This document shows positions 7,127 to 17,193 of a stretch of DNA of 26,400 bases, piece by piece (the first letter of the stretch is position 1; every line of letters starts with the position of its first letter). This DNA is from JAJPGZ01 sp038229295 (lineage in GTDB: Bacteria; Verrucomicrobiota; Verrucomicrobiia; Chthoniobacterales; UBA10450): positions 1 to 26,400 of the forward strand of contig JBBROO010000041.1 of NCBI GenBank assembly GCA_038229295.1. The letters run 5' to 3'. The notes under the pieces were generated by a model, which saw only the letters and a program-made list of their open reading frames with translations, made no database searches and was not told the DNA's origin. The translations under genes were made by a program, and so were the position numbers.

Positions 7127-7714
7127 ATGAACATTTCCGTTTCTGACCTCGCGCCGCGCCGCCGGAGCGGCTTTGGCGCCGCAGGAGGCAGACCTCTGAC
7201 CTCCCAGCAATCCTCACAGGTTGTCTCGAGAACGCTACACAACGGTGTGCCCTTTGACATCGATCTTCCGCTCACCGGCAGCGTCGGCATCGAATGCCGC
7301 AGCGGCGGAGCGAGCAATGATTACCAGATCGTCTTTATGTTCCCGAGCGCCGTTACTTTCAACAGCGCATCAGTCACTCCCGGCACAGGCGCCGTGAGCA
7401 GCAGCAGCGGCAGCGGGACAACTACAGTTACCGTCAATCTCACCGGTGTAATCAACGCCCAAACGATCACGGTCACGTTATCCAGTGTAAGCGACGGCAC
7501 GGGCACTGGCGACGTTGGCGTGCAAATGGGTGTGCTCGTCGGTGACACCACCGGCGACGGCACCGTGAACTCCGGTGACATTGCGCAGACCAAATCAAAA
7601 TCCGGTCAGGCGGTCGATTCATCGAACTTTCGGAGCGATGTCACCGTCGATGGCTCTCTTAACAGCGGCGACATCGGCTTTGTAAAAAGCAAATCCGGCA
7701 CGGCGCTTCCGTAA
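7127..7714 (+). pseudogene. Orphan C-terminal dockerin-like cassette
   Basis: From ATG 7127 this encodes 195 residues without a signal peptide. From about residue 33 it matches the C-terminal module of the two large exported proteins nearby: SRTLHNGVPFDIDLPLTGS, GIECRSGG, a beta-sandwich-like stretch (GTTTVTVNLTGV), then GDTTGDGTVNSGDIAQTKSK and FRSDVTVDGSLNSGDIGFVK ending KSGTALP. No catalytic or passenger domain precedes it. The open frame continues upstream to 6524, but that part is antisense to the RYDNAHG gene and looks non-coding. I read it as the remaining 3' end of a larger exported protein whose 5' part was lost; a free-standing adaptor carrying only this module is the alternative. 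Confidence 0.6.
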
Positions 7715-7797
7715 GGGCTTACTTGGTCTAACGAACGCATCCGTTTGTTGCAGCGATTATTGCTGAATCTGCGGATGTCGTTAAGTTCATTGCACCG

Positions 7798-9846
7798 ATG
7801 GGCTTTTTAAATTCACGCGTCGTAATCGGCATTGTCCTTTGCTCAATCGGAACGTTGCTGGCGTTGCTGAGTCTCGGCGCTGCGCCTTCGCGTTCGCCAA
7901 AAATCGCGCCTTGGGTTCTTGATCGAACTGCCAATGGCGAACAAGCGGAGTTCCTCGTCGTTCTCGGCGAGCAGGCGGACCTGAGTGGCGCGAAGGAGTT
8001 AAAGACGAAGCAGGAGAAAGGCCGTCATGTCCGCGATGCGCTCTGGAATAAAGCGCAAGCAACGCAGAGGCCATTGCTACGATGGTTGCAAGATCGACAT
8101 ATTGAGCATCGCGCGTTTTACATCATTAACGCGATCTGGGTGAAGGCGACTGTCGATGTTGCGCAAACACTCGCGGCCCGTCCGGACGTCGAACGCGTGG
8201 AAGGGAATCCAGTCATCTACAATAATTTTGTCGATCCTGTTGTCACGAATCAGCCCACGCGGCCGGACAGCGCCGAAGCGACTCAGGCGATTGAACCGGG
8301 CATCACTTACACCCGCGCTCCGCAAGTCTGGTCGTTAGGCTACACCGGCCAGGGAATCGTCGTGGCCGGCGGTGACACCGGATATCGTTGGGATCATAAC
8401 GCATTGAAAAATCACTACCGCGGTTGGGATGGCAGCGTTGCTAATCATGATTACAACTGGCACGACAGCATCCACTCGAATGGCGGCGCCAACATCTGCG
8501 GCGCAAACTCGATTCAACCATGTGATGACAATAGTCACGGCACTCATACGATGGGAACTGCGGTGGGTGATGATGGGCAGGGCAACCAAATCGGTATGGC
8601 CCCCGGCGCGAAATGGATCGGTTGCCGCAACATGGACGCGAACAATGGCACGCCCGCGCGATACATCGAGTGCATGGAATTTTTCCTGGCTCCATACCCG
8701 GTCAACGGCACCCCGGCGCAAGGCGATCCCAGTAAGGCGCCCGATATTTCGACAAATTCCTGGGGCTGTCCGGCATCGGAGGGATGCTCGGTTAACGATC
8801 TAAAAGCGGCCGTGGAAGCACAACGTGCCGCCGGCATTTTTATGGTGGTCGCGGCCGGGAACGCGGGTACGAACGGCGTAAATGACTGTTCCACCGTGAA
8901 TGATCAGCCTGCCATTCATGATGCAGTTTATTCCATCGGCGCCTTGAATACCGGAGCTGATACGGCGGCATCATTCACCAGCAAAGGTCCAGTCACTCTC
9001 GACGGCAGCAATCGGCTCAAACCGGATCTTTCCGCGCCTGGCACCAATACCCGTTCGTGCACCAACGGTTCGGTCTCAGCGTACGGGAGCAAGAGCGGAA
9101 CTTCCATGGCCACACCGCACGTCGCCGGCGCCGTCGCGTTGCTTTGGTCGGCACAACCGTCATTGCGTCACAACGTGGACGCGACCGAAAGTATTCTGAA
9201 CCAAACCGCGGTTCACCTTAATCCGCCAGCAACGTCGCTCTGCGATGCGGCTGGGACGACCTGGCCTAACAACACTTTCGGAAGTGGCCGCCTCGATGTG
9301 AAAGCGGCCGTCGATCGCGCCCTAACAATACTCCAACTCACCGCCGCCGTTTCGCGCAAAAACCATCCCGGCGCCGGAAATTTCGATGTCGATCTTCCAT
9401 TAACTCCCGGCGCACTCGGGGTCGAGTGTCGCAGCAGCGGCGGCAATCATACGCTCGTCTTTACCTTCAATAACAATGTCGTCAGCGGCAACGCCAGCGT
9501 GACTAGCGGAACCGGCAGCGTTTCCGGAACTCCCATCTTCAGTGGAAAGACCATGACCGTGGCTCTGACCGGCGTGACCGATGGGCAAAAGATTGCCGTC
9601 ACCTTGAGTGGGGTGACCGATAATCTTGCACAGGTCCTTCCCGACACCGCGGTGAGCATGGGCGTGCTGCCGGGCGACACCACGGCCGATCGTTCGGTTA
9701 ACTCAGGCGACATCGCGCAGACCAAATCCCAATCTGGTATCGCCCTAACGAGCGCGAATTTCCGCGAAGATGTGAATGTCGACGGCAATGTGAACAGCGG
9801 CGATATTGCTCTGGTAAAATCGAAGTCCGGCACCGCGTTGCCATAA
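7798..9846 (+). CDS. Secreted subtilisin-like serine protease (S8) with dockerin-like tail
   Basis: A 682-residue exported protease. Residues 1-30 form a signal peptide (GIVLCSIGTLLALLSLGAA). An inhibitor_I9-like propeptide follows (EFLVVLGEQADLSGA to about 145). The peptidase S8 domain has all three catalytic residues in standard motifs: D193 (AGGDTGYRWDH), H247 (DDNSHGTHTMGT) and S436 (SGTSMATPHVAGA), with the oxyanion-region AAGNAG at about 350. From about residue 516 it carries the module shared with two neighbours (VSRKNHPGAGNFDVDLPL, GVECRSSGG), then from about 626 a two-loop dockerin-like repeat ending VKSKSGTALP. TGTCGATCTT words lie at 8090 and 9387. The role is extracellular proteolysis, with the tail probably for surface display or complex formation (inferred). 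Confidence 0.93.
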   Translation: MGFLNSRVVIGIVLCSIGTLLALLSLGAAPSRSPKIAPWVLDRTANGEQAEFLVVLGEQADLSGAKELKTKQEKGRHVRDALWNKAQATQRPLLRWLQDRHIEHRAFYIINAIWVKATVDVAQTLAARPDVERVEGNPVIYNNFVDPVVTNQPTRPDSAEATQAIEPGITYTRAPQVWSLGYTGQGIVVAGGDTGYRWDHNALKNHYRGWDGSVANHDYNWHDSIHSNGGANICGANSIQPCDDNSHGTHTMGTAVGDDGQGNQIGMAPGAKWIGCRNMDANNGTPARYIECMEFFLAPYPVNGTPAQGDPSKAPDISTNSWGCPASEGCSVNDLKAAVEAQRAAGIFMVVAAGNAGTNGVNDCSTVNDQPAIHDAVYSIGALNTGADTAASFTSKGPVTLDGSNRLKPDLSAPGTNTRSCTNGSVSAYGSKSGTSMATPHVAGAVALLWSAQPSLRHNVDATESILNQTAVHLNPPATSLCDAAGTTWPNNTFGSGRLDVKAAVDRALTILQLTAAVSRKNHPGAGNFDVDLPLTPGALGVECRSSGGNHTLVFTFNNNVVSGNASVTSGTGSVSGTPIFSGKTMTVALTGVTDGQKIAVTLSGVTDNLAQVLPDTAVSMGVLPGDTTADRSVNSGDIAQTKSQSGIALTSANFREDVNVDGNVNSGDIALVKSKSGTALP

Positions 9847-9886
9847 ACGGCGTTGTAGCTGCGGGCGGTTAACCCGGCAGAATCCA

Positions 9887-10759
9887 ATGAAAATTCTCAT
9901 CATCGGAGCGGGCGGACGATTGGGCACAGCCCTGATGCGCGCTTACCGTGACAAGTACGACCTCATCGGCTTCAAACGTTCCCATCTCGATCTTGGCAAG
10001 TTCGAACGGCTTCGCATCAATCTCGAAACTCTTTCCTTCGACGTTCTCATTAACGCCGCCGCTTATACCAATGTCGATCACTGCGAGGAGACGCCTCCGC
10101 TCGCCTTCAAGCTTAATGCCGATGCGCCTGGTCTCATGGCTGAAGTCTGCGCTCAAAAAAAATCGAAGTTCATTCACTTCAGTACCGATTACGTTTTCGA
10201 CGGCGAAAAACGCGAGCCCTATGTCGAAGAGGATGTCGCAAATCCGATCAGTGTTTACGGCGCGTCGAAAAAGGCAGGCGAAGAAAAAGTTTTAGCGGCG
10301 CAAGATCGACATCTCGTCGTTCGAGTCTCTTGGGTTTTCGGGCCGGACCGCCCAAGCTTCATCGATCAAGTCATCGCGCGCGCGCGAGAGAATGAAGAAG
10401 TCTCGGCCATCGCCGATAAATTTTCCGCCCCCGCACTTAGCGATGATATCGCAGAAATGCTTCCGCAGTTTTTCGATGTCGATCTTCCGGGCGGTCTTCT
10501 GCACTACTGCAACACCGGCCAATGCAGTTGGCAGGAGTACGCGCAGCACGCGCTCGATTGTTGCCACGAGTTCGGGATTCCGTTGCAAGCGAAAACGGTC
10601 GCGCCGTTGCAGCTGGCCGACATGGAAAATTTCCTCGCGCGGCGTCCAGTTTACAGCGTTCTTTCGAACGATAAATACACCGCGCTCGCCGGCAAGCCAC
10701 CGCGCCCTTGGCGGGATGCGGTCGCCGATTATATTAAGACTTCCTATTCCAAAAAATGA
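9887..10759 (+). CDS. rmlD: dTDP-4-dehydrorhamnose reductase
   Basis: RmlD catalyses the last step of dTDP-L-rhamnose synthesis, reducing the 4-keto group with NAD(P)H. The 290-residue SDR protein has the N-terminal nucleotide-binding motif IIGAGGRLG, NAAAYTNVD, the catalytic S99-T-D-Y-V-F-D-G and Y124-G-A-S-K128, and a C-terminal RPVYSVLSNDKY element typical of RmlD. Its stop overlaps the start of the DUF1573 gene as ATGA, so it heads a coupled operon with three genes of unrelated function. TGTCGATCTT words lie at 10302 (minus) and 10477 (plus). Confidence 0.95.
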   Translation: MKILIIGAGGRLGTALMRAYRDKYDLIGFKRSHLDLGKFERLRINLETLSFDVLINAAAYTNVDHCEETPPLAFKLNADAPGLMAEVCAQKKSKFIHFSTDYVFDGEKREPYVEEDVANPISVYGASKKAGEEKVLAAQDRHLVVRVSWVFGPDRPSFIDQVIARARENEEVSAIADKFSAPALSDDIAEMLPQFFDVDLPGGLLHYCNTGQCSWQEYAQHALDCCHEFGIPLQAKTVAPLQLADMENFLARRPVYSVLSNDKYTALAGKPPRPWRDAVADYIKTSYSKK

Positions 10760-11478
10760 AAACACTTCGCCCTATCCTCGCACTCACCTTGTCGATCTTT
10801 CTTTGCGCGACGGCGCGCGCGGAATTAAAATGGGAGCAGACCACGCTCGAGTTGCATCCCGCTGTCGGCGACAAACAAGCCATCGGCCATTTCAAATATC
10901 AAAACGTCGGCAAGACGCCGATCCATTTTAAATCGGTCAAGAGTTCGTGCGGTTGCACCGCCGCGCAATCGCAAAAAGAACAAGTGCCGCCCGGTGACAA
11001 GGGCGAGATCACGGCCACGTTCAATATCGGAGACCGCACCGGCACGCAGGTAAAAACGGTGACTGTCGAGACGGATGATGCGCCGCAACCGGTCACGCTA
11101 TTGACGCTGAAAGCGGTCCTGCCGGAAATGCTCACCATCAATCCCGCGTTCATTTTTTGGAAAGCCGGCGAAGAGACGACGCCGAAAATTATCAACGTGA
11201 AAGCGGGCAAAGATTTTCCAGCCAAGGGTGTGAAGGTCGTGTCATCAAGTCCTGAGTTTTCCACCGAAGTCGAACCGGTTAAGGGCGGCGGCGAGTGGAA
11301 AATCAAAGTGCAGCCGAAGGATACGTCGCATGCCACGTCGGGTACGTTGACGATCACGCCGGAGGTAACGAGTGGCCAGCCGCGATTGTTTTACGCGAAT
11401 GTCAGCATCACCGGCGCGCCCCCGGCGCAGCCGCCGCCGGGCGCCGCGACGACGCCCGCACCATCCGCGAAACCTTAG
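10756..11478 (+). CDS. DUF1573 exported protein
   Basis: A 240-residue secreted protein. A signal peptide (residues 1-22, ending ATARA) precedes a DUF1573 domain with the diagnostic SSCGCTAAQ at about 63-71 and VPPGDKGEITATF. DUF1573 has an immunoglobulin-like (ASPM/SPD-2/Hydin-related) fold common in Bacteroidetes, Planctomycetes and Verrucomicrobia; its molecular function is unknown. A proline/alanine-rich tail (PPAQPPPGAATTPAPSAKP) ends the protein. It overlaps rmlD by 4 bp and is followed 5 bp later by a rhodanese gene. TGTCGATCTT at 10790-10799 is read within the signal peptide as Leu-Ser-Ile. Confidence 0.88.
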   Translation: MKTLRPILALTLSIFLCATARAELKWEQTTLELHPAVGDKQAIGHFKYQNVGKTPIHFKSVKSSCGCTAAQSQKEQVPPGDKGEITATFNIGDRTGTQVKTVTVETDDAPQPVTLLTLKAVLPEMLTINPAFIFWKAGEETTPKIINVKAGKDFPAKGVKVVSSSPEFSTEVEPVKGGGEWKIKVQPKDTSHATSGTLTITPEVTSGQPRLFYANVSITGAPPAQPPPGAATTPAPSAKP

Positions 11479-11483
11479 TCGCA

Positions 11484-11912
11484 ATGTTGAGCGCGCTTCG
11501 ACAAGCGACGCTGCTTATCGCGCTCGCCTTCTTGCCGGCGATCGGCCAGGCACTTTATTTGCGCGATCAAGTTTCGTGGGACTCGCGCGATCGCGCCTCG
11601 GAAAAGGTAGATGTCGATCTTGCGCAGTCATGGGGCCCAAGTGCGATGTGGGTCGATGCGCGTCCGGATAACGAATTCGAAAGCGATCACGTTCCCGGCG
11701 CCATTCCGTTAAACGAAGATCGCTGGAACGAATTGCTGCCACCGTTTCTGGCGCAATGGACGCCCGAAAAAAAAATCGTGGTCTATTGCAGCACACAAAG
11801 CTGCAACCTCGCCACCGAAGTCGCGCGACGTTTACGCGAAGAAGCGAAATTGCCTAACGATATCCGCGTACTTGAAGGCGGCTGGGAAGCGTGGCTGAAA
11901 AAGCGAAAATGA
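11484..11912 (+). CDS. Rhodanese-like protein with N-terminal signal/anchor
   Basis: A 142-residue protein from ATG 11484: a hydrophobic N-terminal segment (LLIALAFLPAIGQAL), then a single rhodanese domain (VDARPDNEFESDHVPGAIPL, VVYCSTQSCNLA, VLEGGWEAWL). The active-site cysteine is C102 in the loop C-S-T-Q-S-C, where the final position is a second cysteine (C107) rather than the arginine or lysine common in thiosulfate sulfurtransferases. An in-frame ATG upstream (11295) lies inside the DUF1573 gene and would add non-homologous residues. The stop overlaps the MauE start as ATGA. A role in extracytoplasmic sulfur or thiol chemistry is inferred. TGTCGATCTT lies at 11612. Confidence 0.87.
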   Translation: MLSALRQATLLIALAFLPAIGQALYLRDQVSWDSRDRASEKVDVDLAQSWGPSAMWVDARPDNEFESDHVPGAIPLNEDRWNELLPPFLAQWTPEKKIVVYCSTQSCNLATEVARRLREEAKLPNDIRVLEGGWEAWLKKRK

Positions 11913-12334
11913 AAATCGCCTGGCGCATTGTCGATCTAATCGTCGGCGGACTTTTCATTTACGCCGGCGTCGTCAAGGCGCTCGATCCCGCCGCGTTCAG
12001 TCGCGACATCGATAACTACAAGATTCTGCCGTGGACAGTCGGCGTTCGGTTGGCGTTTTATTTGCCGTGGCTGGAAATTCTTTGCGGGCTCGCCGTCATC
12101 ACCAGAAAACTTTATCGCGGCGGGTTGTCGATCTTAGCGGGACTCATCACGATCTTCATCGCCGGTTCCATCATCGCCAAAACTCGTGGCATCGACATCA
12201 CCTGTGGTTGCTTCGGCCACATCAGCAAAAATTTCAGCTTCGGCTGGCATCTCGCGCTCGACTTCGCGATTCTCGCCTTGCTGATCGCGCTTTGGTTTAC
12301 ACAAACGAATGACTCTCGCGCCGAGCGACATTAA
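11909..12334 (+). CDS. MauE/DoxX-like membrane protein
   Basis: A 141-residue protein with four membrane segments (IVDLIVGGLFIYAGVVKAL; LAFYLPWLEILCGLAVI; LSILAGLITIFIAGSII; LALDFAILALLIALWF). Between segments 3 and 4 it has C99-G-C-F-G, the cysteine motif of the methylamine utilization MauE family, whose members are thought to support disulfide handling across the membrane. The start at 11909 was preferred because it overlaps the rhodanese stop as ATGA; an ATG six codons earlier (11891) is possible. It is the last gene of the rmlD - DUF1573 - rhodanese run. Cysteine motifs in all three downstream products suggest a shared redox or sulfur task (inference). TGTCGATCTT lies at 12127. Confidence 0.87.
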   Translation: MKIAWRIVDLIVGGLFIYAGVVKALDPAAFSRDIDNYKILPWTVGVRLAFYLPWLEILCGLAVITRKLYRGGLSILAGLITIFIAGSIIAKTRGIDITCGCFGHISKNFSFGWHLALDFAILALLIALWFTQTNDSRAERH

Positions 12335-12436
12335 TTGCGCTGGATTTAATATTCCGCGAAACGTTCCCTTATTTTTTCGCAGTTTACTTCTCGGACTCCG
12401 GCTTGAAATTCGATGACTGCCGAGTAGAGACTGCGT

Positions 12437-13570
12437 GTGGAGGTGCCCGAGAACAACCTGGATAAACTCGCCCGGCTCATCAATCAGGAGCGTGATGCTC
12501 TCCTCGCGCGCTGGCGAGAACAGGTCCGGCAACTCTCTTCCGCTCGGAACCTCGACATCCCCACGCTCAACGATCACATCCCGATTCTGCTGGATGAATT
12601 AGTGGCCGCGTTTCAAACAAAGTCGGACGAAACGATTCCGGAAGCTCATGTCGAGGCGAGCCCGCCGGCCCATGGCTTGCAGCGTGTGCTGGACGATTTC
12701 GATATCGAAGAAGTCGTGGCCGAATACAACATTCTGCGCGGCTGCATCCACGATCTCGCCGAAAAGAACGGCCTCAATCTCCAGGGCCAGCCTTTTCACA
12801 TTCTGAATCGTGTTCTCGACGAGGCCATCGGCCTGGCCGTGCAAACCTATGCCACGCAACGCGCGCTGGAGGTGCAACGGCGCCGCGAAGAATATCTCGC
12901 CTTTGTCGCACACGATCTTCGCACTCCGCTCAATGCCGTTTCGCTGGCGACCAGAGTCCTGGAAGTGACATTTGGGGCGCGAGAAGCGCGCGCGGAAGCG
13001 GCCCGGATGTTAAAAAGTTTGGGGCGCAACGTGCAGCACCTTCAGAAACTGGTGGAGAAAATCATTGAGGAAAACTCAAACCTGCGCACCGAAAGCGGCG
13101 TCAAACTGGAGCGTCGCGAGTTTGATTTGTGGCCGCTCGTTGAAGCCCTCATCCACGACCTGCGTCCCGTCGCCGGGACCGGCAGCACCAAGCTCATCAA
13201 TAAAGTGCCCCAAAACCTGGTCGTGTATGCCGACGCCAGTCTGTTAAGAAGAGTTTTTCAAAATTTAATCGCCAACGCCATTAAGTTCACGCCGCGCGGC
13301 GAGGTCCGCATCACGGCAAAGGAAGGCGAGTCGGCTGGTGACATTGAGTGTTCGGTCAGAGATAACGGCGCCGGAATCCCGCCGGAACGTCTCGAAAAGG
13401 TGTTCGATGAATTGGAGACGGATACGAAGGAAGGAGGCTTGGGTCTCGGTCTCGCTATTGTAAAAACATTCATCGAGGCGCACGGCGGCAAGGTGACGGT
13501 CGAAAGCAAAACTGGTGCGGGCTCAACTTTCCTCTTTACCCTCCCCGACAAAGCGAACGTCACGGCCTAA
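12437..13570 (+). CDS. Cytoplasmic histidine kinase with RsbRD-type N-terminus
   Basis: A 377-residue sensor kinase starting at GTG 12437 with no membrane segment. Residues ~5-145 resemble the RsbRD N-terminal domain (LLARWREQVRQL, IPTLNDHIPILLDELV), found in stressosome-related proteins and some kinases. The HisKA domain has the phospho-accepting H159 in FVAHDLRTPLNAV. The HATPase_c domain has the N box (NLIANAIKFTPRG), G1 (DNGAGIPP) and G2 (GLGLGLAIV). No response regulator lies adjacent, so the partner is unknown. A 102-bp gap separates it from the MauE gene, so it probably has its own promoter. It lacks the genome-wide TGTCGATCTT word. The stop codon overlaps a GCCTAAC word. Confidence 0.92.
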   Translation: MEVPENNLDKLARLINQERDALLARWREQVRQLSSARNLDIPTLNDHIPILLDELVAAFQTKSDETIPEAHVEASPPAHGLQRVLDDFDIEEVVAEYNILRGCIHDLAEKNGLNLQGQPFHILNRVLDEAIGLAVQTYATQRALEVQRRREEYLAFVAHDLRTPLNAVSLATRVLEVTFGAREARAEAARMLKSLGRNVQHLQKLVEKIIEENSNLRTESGVKLERREFDLWPLVEALIHDLRPVAGTGSTKLINKVPQNLVVYADASLLRRVFQNLIANAIKFTPRGEVRITAKEGESAGDIECSVRDNGAGIPPERLEKVFDELETDTKEGGLGLGLAIVKTFIEAHGGKVTVESKTGAGSTFLFTLPDKANVTA

Positions 13571-13588
13571 CAAATTCCTCCCGTGGCT

Positions 13589-13614
13589 GCGCGAAGCGCG
13601 CCGGCTTGGTTTTT
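13589..13614 (+). terminator. Possible terminator after histidine kinase
   Basis: A short stem GCGCG-AAG-CGCGC (13589-13601) is followed eight bases later by a run of five T (13610-13614), 19 bp past the kinase stop. The stem is short and the spacing to the T run is loose, so this is tentative. The rest of the 183-bp gap to 13753 shows nothing else clear. Confidence 0.35.
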
Positions 13615-13753
13615 GCGCGATGTAATTCAACTTGTGGAAACACCTCGGCTTCGAAATTGCCGGCAGCATTTCGTCATCCGGCAAATGGAGATATCGATGT
13701 TTACGTGATGTTTCGCTCGCTCGCGCCCGATTCCGGCGCAATGTAGCCTAACG

Positions 13754-14074
13754 ATGCAGACCGTCATTCAGGTCATCACTTCCGGGCGCGGCTCCTTGCG
13801 CGAGAAGATCATGAACGACGTGCAGCTCAAGCGTTTCGAATTAATTCCCACCGAGCATCAGCGGCCGGGCCGTCCGCATGGCTGGGCGAAGATTCACAGC
13901 GAAAATGCACACGGCGCCATCAATCTCGAATGGCACGGACGCAGCGGAACATTGATCTGCCGCGTCGTGACCAAGCTCGGCAACAAACCGAACTCGATCA
14001 TCGGCGCCTTCATCGATTACCTGCTGGCGCGTCATCAAAGCCGCATCCTCGCCATTCACATCATGCGGCGATGA
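13754..14074 (+). CDS. Hypothetical protein, 106 aa
   Basis: An unrecognised small, basic, soluble protein. The order is a short beta-like N-terminus (MQTVIQVITSGRG), a conserved-looking middle (FELIPTEHQRPGRPHGWAKIHS and INLEWHGRSGTLICRVV), and a C-terminal helix (IIGAFIDYLLARH). The compact composition and clean frame argue for a real gene. It is convergent with the GYF_2 gene; the two stops are separated by one base. The ATG is preceded by a GCCTAAC word. Confidence 0.65.
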   Translation: MQTVIQVITSGRGSLREKIMNDVQLKRFELIPTEHQRPGRPHGWAKIHSENAHGAINLEWHGRSGTLICRVVTKLGNKPNSIIGAFIDYLLARHQSRILAIHIMRR

Positions 14075-14075
14075 T

Positions 14076-14371
14076 TTACTTTTTGGTTTTGATTAGTTCA
14101 ACGAGACGCGAAATGAAATTCTGAGGTTTGGCCGCCGCCGGTGCCGACTTCTCCATGTCGATCTTGACGGTGGTTCGCATCGGCGGCGGAGCGAAGGAGA
14201 TGCGTTGGGTTTTGGCGAGCAGGCGATAGTCCGCGATCGGTTTCCAATCCGGCATGCCTTCGTGCCAGTAGTAATCTTCCGGGCTCAACTCACGCGCGGA
14301 AACCTTGTCATGGAAATCGGCTTCGCTGAATTCACCGAGCTGCGTTCCGTCCGCGCGACAAGCGAAGAAGG

Positions 14372-14375
<4 letters not shown>
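14076..14375 (-). CDS. GYF_2 (DUF4339) domain protein
   Basis: A 99-residue protein. Residues 1-52 form a GYF_2/DUF4339 domain (FFACRADGTQLGEFSEADF, YYWHEGMPDWKPIADY), a small predicted peptide-binding module usually attached to membrane proteins. Here the remainder is a short proline/alanine linker and a basic C-terminus (LVELIKTKK) with no membrane segment. Its ATG overlaps the stop of the GH63 gene as ATGA, so the two are cotranscribed and possibly coupled. TGTCGATCTT (14156-14165) is read on this strand as Lys-Ile-Asp. Confidence 0.8.
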
Positions 14376-17098
<2,723 letters not shown>

Positions 17099-17125
17099 GC
17101 TCGAGGCCGATTACCGATTAAAATT

Positions 17126-17138
17126 GCAAGATCGACAA
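17126..17138 (-). other. Intergenic copy of WTGTCGATCTTG
   Basis: A copy of the genome-wide word in the 95-bp gap between the divergent GH63 and beta-helix genes. It is outside coding sequence. No clear sigma-70 promoter could be read on either side. Confidence 0.85.
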
Positions 17139-17193
17139 TCTAAAACGCGCTTCTCTGGGCGGATGTTATGCGCTAGTCTTTACTTGGTTTGCG

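Noticed and set aside
7241..7256. GACATCGATCTTCC in the orphan tail as another genome word
   Set aside because: It differs from the core at two positions; likewise near matches at about 8231, 9987 and 11931 were not counted.
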